From Rhynchospora pubera (Eukaryota; Streptophyta; Magnoliopsida; Poales; Cyperaceae), in NCBI GenBank assembly GCA_028095005.1, contig CM051463.1, forward strand, positions 77,680,697-77,744,696: a stretch of 64,000 nucleotides of DNA, read 5' to 3'. Position numbers and translations under genes: made by a program. The notes under the pieces are model-generated. The model searched no databases, was not told where the DNA came from, and saw only the letters and a list, made by a program, of their open reading frames with translations. Positions 10,228 through 22,300 of this stretch are shown here, piece by piece (position 1 is the stretch's first letter; each line of letters opens with the position of its first letter).

Positions 10228-10837
10228 AAAAATATTGTTAGATACCGGTTTACATATGACAGTATGACAGTATTTTGTTCGTAAAATCTTCTTTATGTAT
10301 GAAGTAAAATGAGAAATATTTCTTCAATTGGATGGATACGGTTTCACTTTTTAGCTTTTACTTAAAACTAAAATAGTCACCATATCCAACTAAAATGAAA
10401 GGTAATTAATTACTGTCTTGTTATATTTTGTTTAAAGAGAATTAAATTTTGGTGTAATGCATTATAATGACTGCCCACGGTCGATCGTTATCATGTCCTT
10501 TTTTAAGAAAAGAAAAAGAATTTGATCAAAAAAATTGGCAAACAACATTATCTTACCCTTTACCTTTACGTACTAATCTAAATATGAGTTGAAATTTGAA
10601 AATAATAAAAATTTTCTTATAATTTCCATCAAAATTTGCCCACACATTAAGTGGGTGTGTATGCTAGTAGTGTTTAAATTGGTCATTCCAGATGTGTAAA
10701 CAACATTTAGGATTATATTTCAGTTTTGTAATCCGTGTAGAACGGTTCACTTGGTCATTTCATTGAATAATTGTAGGCCTGGATGGCAGTGATTTACCAC
10801 AAGAGGATTGTGGCCCAGTAATAATGCAATAACATAA
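10228..10837. other. Intergenic DNA
   Basis: No gene. The part from about 10735 to 10837 is a diverged relative of 1755-1815 (GTAGAACGGTTCACTTGGTCATTT), that is, of the 3' flank of the 1861-3295 gene. It belongs to the broken paralogue continued at 11309. Confidence 0.5.
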
Positions 10838-11137
10838 GAGAAAGTTTAACATGCACTATAGTGCATAGAATTTTCTATACACCGCAAATTTTTTTAGAAA
10901 TATTTTTGTAATTTAACAAATTTAATTTAACCAATCTAATCTACATATTGAAATTTCATAACAAATCAAATTTTATAATTTTTTAGATTTTATTACTATT
11001 TTTTCGAATTTTTTAAAAACATGTCATTTTTGAAATGTTGTAAATAGTATAACATCTAAAAAATGACATCTTTTAAAAAAATGAAAAAATAGTAATAAAA
11101 TCTCAAAAATTGTTAAATTTAGTTTGCTATGAGATTT

Positions 11138-11206
<69 letters not shown>

Positions 11207-11299
11207 TTAAATTAGATTTATCAATTTACAAAAATACCTCCGAAAAAATAGGTGATGCATAGAAATCCCTATACACTATGGTGCATATTAAACTTTCTC
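10838..11299. mobile_element. Mutator-like foldback MITE, 9-bp target duplication
   Basis: Terminal inverted repeats start GAGAAAGTTTAAyATGCAC and run inward for tens of bases. The two halves of the 462-bp element are complementary almost throughout (for example TTTAGATTTTATTACTATTTT against AAAATAGTAATAAAATCTCA). Flanks are ATAACATAA (10829-10837) and ATAAAATAA (11300-11308), a 9-bp duplication with one mismatch, as expected for Mutator-type elements. It interrupts DNA that is continuous in the paralogue near 1.8 kb. Confidence 0.78.
11142..11203. repeat. (TA)n microsatellite inside the MITE
   Basis: About 30 uninterrupted TA dinucleotides in the right arm of the foldback MITE. The matching place in the left arm (about 10942) has only a short CTACATATTG, so the array expanded on one arm only. 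Confidence 0.95.
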
Positions 11300-11401
11300 A
11301 TAAAATAATAGATGATAATATTTCTTCTGACACATATCAAAGAACGAGCTCGAGCACTTGTTGTTTGACCTTCTCCAAAAATATGCAACTCCAAGGCCTA
11401 T

Positions 11402-11626
11402 TGATGTGAGATAAGCTAATATCTAAAAGTGTTCTAAATTAACCGCAAGCGTATGGTAAATCGTTGGTACAATTGGAGTCAAATCCACAAGGACGGACAC
11501 ACAAGTACCGGATTTACAATTTCACAAAGTCTAGATCTAGCAATTTCAAAGGGGAAACTAGCAAACTAAATGCAACAAATACTAAAAGTAAAGGTTAACA
11601 ATTTGGCTTAACAAGTACTAGTTAGG
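11402..11626 (-). mobile_element. Element B: truncated 3' LTR
   Basis: Matches the first 225 bases of the LTR at 12871 (TGATGTGAGATAAGCTAATA start) with several substitutions. It then jumps straight into gag sequence at about 11626, so a deletion removed the rest of this LTR together with pol and the end of gag. The outer flank is CCTAT, against CCTAC beyond the other LTR. Confidence 0.88.
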
Positions 11627-12360
11627 TTGGTGGTTGTGGACCGCCTTGTAGGTGCTTTTCTTGGCCGTTTCGGCCTCAAGTTGGGCAAGTCTTGCATGTA
11701 GGACGGTGATCTCGCTCACTTCATACTTGCCTCCGCTCCTTGCATTGTCCCGCACCGACCATTGTTGGTTGCGCGCCAAATCATCAATTAAGTCAAAAGC
11801 GACTTGCGCATCACAGTCCATGAGACTTCCACCTGAAACGGCATCAACATTCATGCGAGTACTATAGGTTAATCCATCATAGAAATATTGGATAACAACC
11901 AAAATAGGCAACCCATGGTGTAGACACGAAAATTCCAAATCCCTAAACATTTCCCAAGCTTCACTAAGTGTTTCATCGGACCTTTGCCTAAAACTAGAAA
12001 TTTGAGTCCTAATTTTGGCCGTCCTCCTGTGAGTAAAGTACTTGGTCAAGAAGGTTTGGGCCATTTCCTCCAATGTCCTTATGGACTTGGAATTATGTTG
12101 AGGTTGTTTGCCGCGACACCCGACACTCGAATGGCGGCCCTAATGTTGCTTGACTTGGGTGCGACAAGTTGCCTCAAAGTTCGTTGCGGCGGGGTCGGGT
12201 AATCCTCATCTGAATCGCCATGTGTGCTTACTTCTTCTTCACCATTGCGTGGGCCTCTATTCCTCAACATCTCCATCTCCAATTGGAATTGGACGCGCTC
12301 AGCTTCCATCTGCAGCCATTGGGCTTCCAATTGTCGCCGCAATTCCTCGAGTTCGGCCAT
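11618..12360 (-). pseudogene. Element B: gag remnant
   Basis: Read on the minus strand from the ATG at 12360 (MAELEELRRQLEAQ), it follows the gag of element D (MAERTDEARQLEALRLELEA). The frame breaks at about 12075, where about 70 residues of the gag core are missing. It resumes in another frame at LEEMAQTFLTKYFT and runs through FRQRSDETLSEAWEMFRD and the SVRD linker. It ends at the deletion junction near 11626, before any zinc knuckle or protease. It cannot give a full Gag. The palindrome of this family (CTGTGCGGTCGCACAG type) occurs just upstream of the ATG. Confidence 0.85.
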
Positions 12361-12845
12361 GTTTTTACCACCAGAGGGTCCTGTGCGGTCGCACCTCGGC
12401 TTTGTGTTGTCGCACAGGGGGTCAGACAGTGACTCTGGTTGTGGTTCTGGCTGGGTTTGTGCATCATCAGTTCATGTGCGGTTGCATAAGGGTTCTGTGC
12501 GCCAGCACAGAAGTTGCAGGGGCTGGTTCGGTTCGTCGGTTGGGGTTTGTGCGAGGCCAACTAAGATTGGTGCCCCGAGACTTGATTGTGAGTCGGATTC
12601 GCTGAGAATGCACTAATCGAATTGGACCCTTTTGATTGGTTCGGGTTGGTCTAGGGAACTCAATGATTCGGTGGACCTACTCCTCAAAGGATACTCTCGA
12701 ATTGGGGTCCGTTGAGCCTTGAGCTTCTTTCCGGCCAGCTCTTGTCACTACAAACACCAAAGATAATACATACAAACAAAATGTGAGAACAAAATGAAAT
12801 AATCTAGGCCCTTGTTACTAAAGCAAGGATCCGATATTGTCATCG

Positions 12846-12863
12846 TCCCTGACAACGGCGCCA
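12846..12863 (-). promoter_or_regulatory. Element B: primer binding site, tRNA-Asp type
   Basis: On the minus strand it reads TGGCGCCGTTGTCAGGGA, three positions away from the tRNA-Asp-complementary site of elements C and D. A short spacer separates it from the inner end of the LTR, whose TG (plus-strand view) is at 12871. Confidence 0.8.
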
Positions 12864-12870
12864 AAAAGTT

Positions 12871-14451
12871 TGATGTGAGATAAGCTAATATCCAAAAGTG
12901 TCCTAAATTAACCGCAAGCGTACGCTAAATCGTTGGTACAATTGGGGTCGAATCCACAAGGACGGATACACAAGTACCAAATTTACAATTTCACAATGTC
13001 TAGATCTAGAAATTTCAAAGGAGAAACTAGCAAACTAAATGCAACAAATACTAAAAGTAAAGGCTAACAGTTTGGCTTAACAAGTACTAGAATCAAAGGC
13101 TAACAATAAACAAGAAAGAAACAAGTTGTTTTTGTTGGTAATTTGGTTGCAATTTGGTATAAAAATGTCCTAGGGGTTCAGTTTCAACCTTGGTTAGGCC
13201 ATGGGCTGTCAATGCTTCTCACTCTCATGTCCAAACATTGACAAGTGCAGGCCAGAGAGCCCTGTGCGACTGCACAGGACCTCTGTGCGACCACACAGCT
13301 CATGGTTAGTGCTGGATTGATGCAATACATTGGTTTTTAGCTTGTATGGGACAGGTCTAGTCGTACCTAAACTCTTGAACCTCAACTCTCGTCATGTTGG
13401 TCACAATATTTGGTGCTGAACCTAGCCTAAAGTCCCCATTAGGTACATTAAATCTTAACTCTCGTTATGTTGGCTTAATCATCCTAAGTCTATTTGTTAG
13501 TTCACAAAGGCATCTACTAGACTCTCGTCTAAGTAGAAACTTGTCCCTTTTGAGGTTTAAGTTGGTCACCTCTCGGCTCCTAACCTACCTTGATTACCTA
13601 CTTGGTTCAATTAAACAATCTACACCTTTTGCCTAAGTTAGGTGTGGCCATTCACCTAAAAGGAGGGTCAATTGATCAATTAAACACAAACAAGTAACTT
13701 CATTCAAAAACCAAGCAAATAGTACACAAGAGAAACCAAGTACTACATCAATTCAACAAACCTAACCTTGGTCTCCACAAATTCCCTAGAACATATCTAA
13801 ATCTAGCCTAACATAATGGTAAAACAAGCAAAGGAATGCAAAGATACAATCTCCATGCTAAAACCAAATCAAAAGGGAAGGCAAGACGTCCCTTCTCAAG
13901 CCCAATCGACTTCTGGACCAGCAAAGGAGGTGCTTGGGTGGAATGGTGAGGTGTAGGAGATGAGATCCGAGGCGGCAGAGGGGCTGTGCAGTCGCACGGG
14001 AGGTCGAATGGTGGGAAATGGGTTTGGTCTTCGCTGCGGCGCCGCCTTGGATTGAGGTGGAAAGAGAGATGCCCTAGACGAGGCGAATGGAGCGCCTTAT
14101 ATAGGGGTTTGGTAGGGTTTGGAGTCCCGTGCGGTCGCATAGAAATCCTGTGCGGTCGCACCAGAGTCACTGGACCATGGTTGAGTCAGATTTGTATGCA
14201 ACGAGCCCAAATTGAGTTGGTGCGGTCGCACGGGATTCTTTGGACCACGATTTGTGTGTCGTTTCGTGCGGAAATGCATTGTTTTTGTTGCGACTTGGCT
14301 CCAAATTCCTACAAATCAAAATGAAACTCAAGGAATACCAAATTTCTACAAATACAAACTAAAATCAAATAAAACTAAGTAAAATCAAAGATTTTGAGTC
14401 ATGATTTAGATAAACGTCCGGCCTAAAACCATATATAAATATGTGACATCA
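12871..14451 (-). mobile_element. Element B: complete 5' LTR
   Basis: A 1581-bp LTR with terminal inverted bases TGATGT / ACATCA. It carries several doublets of the family palindrome, for example near 13262-13300 (CTGTGCGACTGCACAG followed 21 bp later by CTGTGCGACCACACAG) and near 14127-14165. The outer flank CCTAC matches CCTAT at the other end with one mismatch, an aged 5-bp target duplication. Open frames in it are not genes. Confidence 0.87.
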
Positions 14452-14477
14452 CCTACTAAGATTCTTGATATCACACC

Positions 14478-14765
14478 TAGCGTTGTCAATATCATGTCGT
14501 TTCAAACGTTTCTGTTATATTCCTTTCGAAACAGAACAAAAACAGAGAGAAAAATAATTTTGTTTTCATAAACGGAACGGAAACGAAATGGGTATAAACG
14601 TTAGTGTTTCGTTAACCAAAACCGAGCTGAAATCAATAAAAAATGAAGAACGGAACAAAAAATGAAATGAAACGAAAATAAAATATAATCTTATTACGTT
14701 ATCAAAAATGGAACGTAAACGAAACATACCAATTCTATTCTGTTTATTCACGTTCGACACCCCTA
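14478..14765. mobile_element. hAT-like MITE with exact 8-bp target duplication
   Basis: Ends are TAGCGTTGTC and GACACCCCTA. The flanks carry an exact 8-bp duplication ATCACACC (14470-14477 and 14766-14773). The interior is rich in GTTTCGT and ACGAAAC motifs, like the element at 1147. It splits the paralogue of the 1861-3295 gene. Confidence 0.85.
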
Positions 14766-14849
14766 ATCACACCCAATGACGAAAGAAAATTCTTAATTTT
14801 CTTCAACGTATATTTATACATTAATTATTAACAAGAAATTCAATACCGA

Positions 14850-17686
14850 TCAATATAATTTTGTTCATTTTCTTTACTATGTAAAAATAAATAGAAATGT
14901 TACAAATTTGAACAAATAGAAATGTAACATATTTTCACAAGAATTAGTTATAATTTTTGTTACGAACTTAGGGGACGTTTGATTGTGTAGTAAGTAGGGA
15001 TAAAAACGGATCGGATACGGAGCGGATGTTGGTCTTCTCATATCCGTATCCATATTTTTTTTGGATACGGATATGAATACGAATGCGTTCGGATACAGAT
15101 ACGGTTCGGATATTAAACGAATACGGATACGGTTCGGATATTTTCGGATACGGAGTCGAATACGAATATATTTTGTCGGATACGAATAACATTTTAATCT
15201 TTTTTATTTATTTACAAGAGCAGTTTATTTAAATATAATGTTATTCAATATACTCAGTGTCTATATTAGTACTTCGTCAAGATTAGTAGTAGTACATGCG
15301 AATGAATATCTATTATTTTTTATAGTTTCAGCCAAATGAGCATTTCTTTAAAATATGAAAGTTAATTTTAATAAAATTGCCTTCAATTACGATGTACAAC
15401 TTTAGAAGTGAACTTAATCACATGCCATTCTTCCATCTAAATTAATAGAGAGACAAATTCAGATTTCTTTTTTGCACACAAAAAAAGCAAAAAAATCAGT
15501 TAGCCAAAAAAAAATAGATTAACCTAAAAATCAACCTGCACTAGAGAAGCAGATAGTTTGACAGTTGTGGCTGAGCGAATGGATTCAGTACATAAAACTC
15601 TAAATCTGAACAATGACAGTTGTGGCTGAGCGAATGGCACCAGCGGTGGAATCAGAACAAAGCCACGAACTATGTACGATTCGGATTGGGATTTGGGTTT
15701 GCGGAACCTAAAATTCTTCCTTGGCGTTTATATTGCACAATGGTTCCTCCATTTTTTTATACACCAAGTCGGATGAATACTTCTTTTTATTGGTCGTCAA
15801 AATTTTGTAATTGTAACATTTCATTCTATCTAATCATCGGGCATGAATAGTTTACCGTACTCTCACCGTGTGTATGACAATTTACGAAAAAATTTATTGA
15901 TCTTCTCTGATTTCTCATCACAAGATTTACAAATATATACAAAATTAGACATAGAACTATTTAAATCATATTTTTGTGAATAGAATAATAGTATCATACT
16001 TTTATCTAATTGTCAACTTGGAACATAAATATATCTTTTATACTAATATGCTTTCACCTTTTTTGGAATAATAATGAATTATTGTTCGCATTCATTGAAA
16101 TAGTTCAGTAAATATTTATATATGAATGATGAATCATGCTTAATATGCCTGATAATCATGGAAAACTCGTTTCTCACTTTCTCTCTTCTCCCTTTACTCT
16201 TTTAGACGTTTACAAGCAAAACTATCGAAGAATTATAAAATATATTTTGATGTTTATTCGAAGTGAACTCATTGGACATCCTACTCGTCGGAGGGAAAAT
16301 TATAATATACTTGAGACTATATAAAATAAAACGAATATTATGTTTAACAATGATAAATTTAATTAGTCATCCTTTTGAAATAAACGATTATAAGATATCA
16401 ATTTATTATTTATATTATATTTATTTAAAATAAACGAGGATACGCGCCACAACGCATTATAAGATAAGTACGGATGAAAACGAATCGGATACATTTCGGA
16501 TCTTTTTTTTAATACTCAATGTCTATGTAGTATTTCGTCAAGTTCAGTAGTAGTGCATGCGAATAAATATCTATTATTTTTCATAGTTTGAACCAAACGA
16601 GCATTTCTTTAAAATATTAAAGTTAATATTAATAACATTGTCTTCGATCACATTGTACAACTTTAGAAGTGAACTTTCTTAAAATTAAAGTAACCAAATT
16701 AATTTGTTGGGTTCCAACTTTCAACACATAAATACATAAGTTCACAACCAGAAGGAAATAAAACGCCAAAAGTGAAAGCAAATAAGAGACCATCTAAAAT
16801 TACAAGTACCACATAAGTACAAATCTAATACGATTGATCAATAAATTAAGTCTTTCCACATTTTGAATTCCAACAGTATGATCAACTAGTCAACGTCAAA
16901 TCATATCATGATACCTTAAATGTCATTATACATTAAAATAGTATATTAATCATATGTAATCATCATGATTAGAGAAAAAAATAATTTTACTGTTGTTTTA
17001 TATAATTATCTCAATAATAGAAAGTAAAAATAATTTTATGTTACTGGTCCAAATTAAAATATTATTGTAAGGAAAATTTATCCAATAAAAATTAAAAATT
17101 ATATAATTAAAATTATTCTCTATGTAGAAAAATAATTATATTAATCATCTTACGCCGTTAAAGATACGGATAAGTGAATTAATATCTATCGGATACAGAT
17201 AATATTTTTTTTTTGGAATATGAATACGGACCGGATAATGTCAAAACCATATCCGCATATCCATATATTTCTGACGAATTAATATGGATACGAATACGGA
17301 TATATTCTGATACAAATATTGTTCGGATATTAAACATATTTTTCGGATTCGATCAGATAGGGATCGGAACGGATAAAATCCGCTCTTTTTTCATCCCTAA
17401 TTATAAGATATCAATTTATTGTTATCTGGTGAAGTGGTGATCCTCGCAAAAAAATCAATTATAATTAATAACGCCTGTCACGTCTGGAAACTGGGCGTGT
17501 ACATACATAAATACAATATAGCACAAGATCAGATGGTGCTTAATTAATTGTTAATTATTAAATGCACCATGTCATAAATATGCGCGTATGAAATGAGTAA
17601 CACGCACAATAAAATTCACGATTAAAAAAAAAACACGCACAATAAAATTATAATACAATTAGTATCTTTACTACTTATAAAAGCAC
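14850..17686. other. Repeat-derived intergenic DNA with CGGATAC-rich ends
   Basis: No gene. From 14995 (TAGGGATAAAAACGGATCGG) to about 15200, and again from about 17160 to 17398 (ending TTTTTTCATCCCTA), the DNA is dense in GGATACGG and CGGATA motifs. It could be the two ends of a roughly 2.4-kb non-autonomous hAT-like element, but the flanking 8-mers do not match well. The stretch 15230-15420 is repeated directly at about 16505-16680. The stretch 15830-16420 has an inverted copy at about 42640-43215. The stretch 17430-17665 repeats 6873-7050. Confidence 0.5.
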
Positions 17687-19256
17687 TGATAGGCGGGTTT
17701 CACATCGAAATATTCAACCCTTTTAGGCCTTAATTTCAATTAAATGTTTGAGTTTTAGTTAGATTTTATGCAATTTAGATTAGAAATATGGTACTGCTAT
17801 TTGCCCTTGTCTAATTTCAGGTTCAGTGATGATTTGGAGCAAAATTGGGCCCAAGGAAGTGTTCAAGCGGAGCAAATCAGAGTCCAAGCGACTGGAGCAA
17901 AGGAACAGGGTCAAACCAGACAAGTCCCCTGTTCTGGCGACCCGCCAGGATTTCAGACGACCCGCCAGGAATCCAGGCGACCCGCCAGGATTCCTGTCGA
18001 CCCGCCAGAACATTAACCGACCTGCCCAATTTGGTGAGATATTTCTGGCAGAACACTTTCTCTATTCTTGGACGAGCCAGACATGATCTCCACCTATGGG
18101 AACCGCCTTTGAGAGTTATAAAAACATAGGGAAAGCTCCAGAAAGGGTGTGTCAAGTTTTGAAGTCAGATTAGAGAGAGAGAATTCGAGAGAAGATAGCA
18201 GAATCCCCCAGCTGCCTCCTGTCGACCCGCCAGGATCTCTGGCGACCCGCCAGAAAACGGGCTGAGAGTTGTTTGTTGTTTGTTCTTGTTGTAAACTTTC
18301 TCTATTTTCTGTCTTTGATGTTTAGTTTGCTGAAACCTTTTATCTTTATGCTTAGTATGACTTTTAGTGAGTAATTTAGTTTAGGGGCAATTGTAGGGAA
18401 CCATGACTTGGTAGATTAATGAAGTTTATTTAGTTTTCTAATCTTTTCTAAGTTACTTTGCTTTGCTTGAGTTTATTTGCCGAAATTGTGAATTGAATTG
18501 AGTTGATTTGAAGGTTTGCTCACTTGGTTAGGCCTGACCTCGTAGATTAAGCAAATAGAACCCTAATCTCAAAACAATTTCTATTCTCAAACCTTAGGAT
18601 AGTTAGTATACCCAAAAGGTGAAACCGGAACTTAGCCGAGAGGTTTATTCCCTCCTAAGATCGAGAGATCTAGGATATCCTACCGAATAGTTAAAGCAAA
18701 CCCTAAAACTTAAGCCAAGAAACGAGAGTTGAAACTTAGGTTTTTAGGGAGGTTTAGAGGTTAAAACTTAGTAATACCAAATCAAGAACGAGAGTTAGTA
18801 TTTGGACCAGAGTTTAAGCCAAAAACCTGAACTTAGAGAACTTAGAAACTAATTAAACTGAATTGTCGTACTGTTCTGGCGACCCGCCAGGAATCCTGTC
18901 GACCCGCCAGAAATCCTGGCGACCCGCCAGAAATCCTGTCGACCCGCCAGGATAGTGCCTGGAAGTGGAACCCGATCAATTGACCCTAGTTTAAGTCCTT
19001 AATACGAGTTTAGATCTTTTCTTTAATATTTAGAGTAATTTAGACAATAATTAGAACTTAGAGTTAATTCTTTTAGTTTAAATTTAATCCTTTTAATAAA
19101 TTAATTAACTTTTTGACTTGTTTACCCTTAGATCAATCGAACTAAATTACTTAAAGTCTATAGTTTAGAATAACCGTCCCTGTGGATTCGATCCTCAAGC
19201 TATATTGCATTAGATTAGATTGAGGTTTAATTTGACCTAGGTTTTACCTCCGATCA
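17687..19256 (+). repeat. Element C: 5' LTR
   Basis: Begins TGATAGGCGGG and ends CTCCGATCA. A TATA box (TATAAAA) sits at 18117-18123. Ten copies of the 15-bp palindrome CTGGCGACCCGCCAG or near-variants occur in three clusters: four at 17934-18008, two at 18219-18253 and four at 18876-18950, each cluster with an exact 20-bp period. Short open frames in the LTR arise from these repeats and are not genes. Confidence 0.95.
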
Positions 19257-19260
19257 AATT

Positions 19261-19278
19261 TGGCGCCGTTGCCGGGGA
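19261..19278 (+). promoter_or_regulatory. Element C: primer binding site, tRNA-Asp
   Basis: TGGCGCCGTTGCCGGGGA lies four bases after the LTR. It complements the 3' end of plant tRNA-Asp, the usual primer of Athila/Tat-type elements. Confidence 0.9.
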
Positions 19279-19353
19279 CGGTGACTAGATTTAAGTTTAG
19301 GTAATTAAGTTTTATTGATCTTTTGTCTTTCCCTCTTGTTTTCTTGTTTGTAG

Positions 19354-22300
19354 GAGTACACGCTGGCCGGGAAGAAGAAGTCTAAGCAACCTCAACCCGC
19401 AAGCGAGTGCAAGTACTTTACGAGGAGCCAAGCCAAGAGCGACGAGACACCCCGACCTTCCGCTTCATTTGTTTCCCAAACCGTTCGTTTTCCGGGTGAA
19501 CAAATAGAAGCCAAGGAGGCCACAACTTCGACTTCATCGCCTATTTCGACTCCCTTGCTGGTTTACCAACGAGGAAGGCGAAATCCATCAGCTCGATTAA
19601 CGAACCAACCAACAGGACCAATCCAGGCGACCCGCCAGGATTCAGGCGGACCCGCCAGAAAAGACCCTGAGGAAGGTTCGAAAGACGCAGACGACGCGAA
19701 ACCAATGGCAGACCTGAACGGGAACCCACCTATTGGTCCAGAAGGAGACGGGCCGTTGATGGTAGATCCAGCTGTGCTTCAACGAGCCCTTGACGATGCT
19801 AGGGAGGCGGCAAGGATTGCGGCGGAGAATCGACCTTTGAAGGAGATCGGAGCCCCAACCGCAAACAATGTCCGACTTGGAGTCAACCCTCCCCAAGCTC
19901 GAAGGACTCGCGATCTATTCTTCAACCCATCTCTCATTGCCCTTATCCAACAGAACCAATTTAGTGGGAATCCAACGGAAGACGCGAACAAGCATTTGCA
20001 GCGATTCCTACGGAATTGCATCACTCTCAACCTCGAAGAAGTCGCTCCTGATATAATCCGGTTAACTCTTTTCCCTTTTTCTCTTAGAGACCAAGCAGAG
20101 GATTGGTTGAATAGTTTCAATAGTAACCCGTTTACCTGTTGGGATGATTTGGCCAAGGCCTTCTTGGAAAGGTTCTATCCTAGAATCAAAACCACATCGA
20201 TCGTGAGGGAGATAATTGGGTTTAAACAGGAAAGTGATGAAAATTTGTTTGAAGCTTGGGAACGCTTTAAGGATTTGTTGAGAATGTGTCCTCATCATGA
20301 TATAGGCCAGGATAGACTAATTTGTAGTTTCTATGACGGTTTGAATCATCAAACTCGTCAAAGTGTTAACTCGACTGCAGGTGGGTCTCTTCTAGACCTA
20401 GGGTGTAGGGATGCAAAGGCGCTTATCGAAAGCATGGCAAGCTCTCAAACCAATTGGTCGGTAAGAGAGAAGAATTCCAAAGGAGGGATGATAGAAGTGG
20501 ACAAATCAACCCATTTGCAAGCTCAACTGGACGCCTTGACCACAATGATGAAGGAAATGAAGACCAAACCCGTGGAGGCGGTCCAGAAATGTCAATTTTG
20601 TGAGGAAGAAGGACATACAGCAAAGGCATGCTACTTGGTAGCAAGAGACGAGCCCGTAGCCGATGTAAATGCAATCATGGCACCTCCGCCCTACGCACCC
20701 CAGAATTACGTGTACCGAGACAAGAGAAACCATCCTGGATTATCTTATGGCAATCCAAGCGGGTGCGCGAATCCGGGGCAAGCTCAACCACCACCACAAA
20801 ACAAGCCTAACAACAACGCTGTAGGTAATAACAATCAAGTTAGTTACTATCAGCAACATAGGAATTTGGTGGACAAGTTCATGGCAGATCAAACGGAGTG
20901 GAATCATACGGTCTTTGATGAGATGAAGCAAGTTCGTGAGTCCTTGCAATTCCTCATTCAACAAAGCAAATTGGCAATCTCTCAAAACAAAGGAGCTCTA
21001 ACGAAGACCGGGATGTTTCCAAGCCAACCTGAAGTGAACCCCAACGGAGAAGTCAAGAGTGTCACGCATCGACTAAGGAGTGGAACGGAGTACGTTGGGC
21101 CCAAAAATCCAGACGAATCGGTCTCAGGACAAGTCCAGGCGGACCCGCCAGAAGCTCAGGCGACCCGCCAGAAGAAAATGCAGAAAAACATGGCTGTCAG
21201 GACGAATTCTGGCGACCCGCCAGAAATCCTGGCGACCCGCCAGGATGATGCGCAGAATGCAGAACTCTCAGGACAATTTCTGGCGACCCGCCAGGATTCC
21301 TGGCGACCCGCCAGAAAAGATCCTGAAGCTCAGAAAGACAAGATCAAGGCTCCGATTCAGATCCGTTATGCGCCAGAAGTTCCATTTCCCGAGAGGCTAG
21401 CCAAGGCAAAGGAAGAGAAGGAGTATGGGAAGTTCATGGAGATAATGAAGCAAATCCAAATCTCTATACCCTTCACCGACATGTTGACCAAAATGCCCTC
21501 CTATGCTAAGTTCCTAAAAGATATTCTAACAAACAAGAAGAAGCTGGAGGACGTTTGCATTGCTGTGACTCATGAGAGCAAATCCGTGTCAACCAAGAGA
21601 CTTCCCCCGAAGTTGAAAGATCCAGGGAGATTCACGATTCCGTGCAAGTTTGGGGAGGCAAACATCAAGCGAGCTTTGCTGGACTTGGGAGCAAGTGTGA
21701 GTCTCATGCCCGAATCTATTTTCAACAAGCTCGGAGTGGGAGAATTGAGGACGACTCGGATGACATTGCAACTTGCAGACCGATCCACTCGATTGCCCTT
21801 GGGAATAGTTGAAGATGTGCCAATTCAAGTTGGAGATATTGTAGTGCCATGTGATTTCGTGATTGTGGACATGGAAGAAGACCCCGAGGTACCCATTATT
21901 CTTGGTAGACCATTTCTAGTAACTGCTGGTATTCTTATCAATTGTAGGAATGGAAAGATGCTTGTGAAGGTGGGAGACGAAACCGTCGAATTTGAAGTTG
22001 AAAAAGCATTGAAGCTGCCCAACCAAGTTGACACTTGTTGCATGGTGGATATGTTTGATGAAATGGTTCAAGAAGAGTTCAATTCGGAGGTGACAAAGGC
22101 CTACACCTACCCCATCAACGACCAAGAAGAATGGGATACTTATGTGGCAAGTTTGGAGGAAGAACCAGAGGAAGAAGGAGAAGTGGATGTTCTCAGGACA
22201 GTTTCTGGCGACCCGCCAGAAATCCAGGTGACCCGCCAGGAAACCAGCCCCGTTCATACAAAATTGCCTGAAGCCAACCAAGGAGCGGCCATACCTGATG

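Larger units (their letters stand above)
11309..14850 (-). pseudogene. Paralogue of the 1861-3295 gene, broken by two insertions
   Basis: Three pieces match the last-exon region of the 1.86-3.3 kb gene in the same order. 11335-11401 (CATATCAAAGAACGAGCTCG ... CCAAGGCCTA) corresponds to about 1829-1890. 14452-14477 (CCTACTAAGATTCTTGATATC) corresponds to about 1888-1915. 14766-14830 (CACCCAATGACGAAAGAAAA) corresponds to about 1915-1970. Retroelement B lies between the first two pieces and a hAT-like MITE between the last two. The coding frame is lost. Sequence around 15429 (TTCCATCTAAATTAATAGAG) resembles the start of exon 2, so more of the copy extends to the right. Confidence 0.65.

Noticed and set aside
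12150..12616. Plus-strand frames of 130-151 codons across element B
   Set aside because: Antisense to the gag remnant; content comes from the palindromes and GC-rich DNA.
14995..17398. Complete hAT element of about 2.4 kb
   Set aside because: End motifs look right, but the flanking 8-mers (GTAGTAAG and ATTATAAG) do not match well and no transposase is present; kept only as repeat-derived DNA.
17934..18950. Regularly spaced short palindromic repeats resembling a CRISPR array
   Set aside because: Plant nuclear DNA inside an LTR; the spacers are only about 5 nt and not unique, and no cas genes are present.
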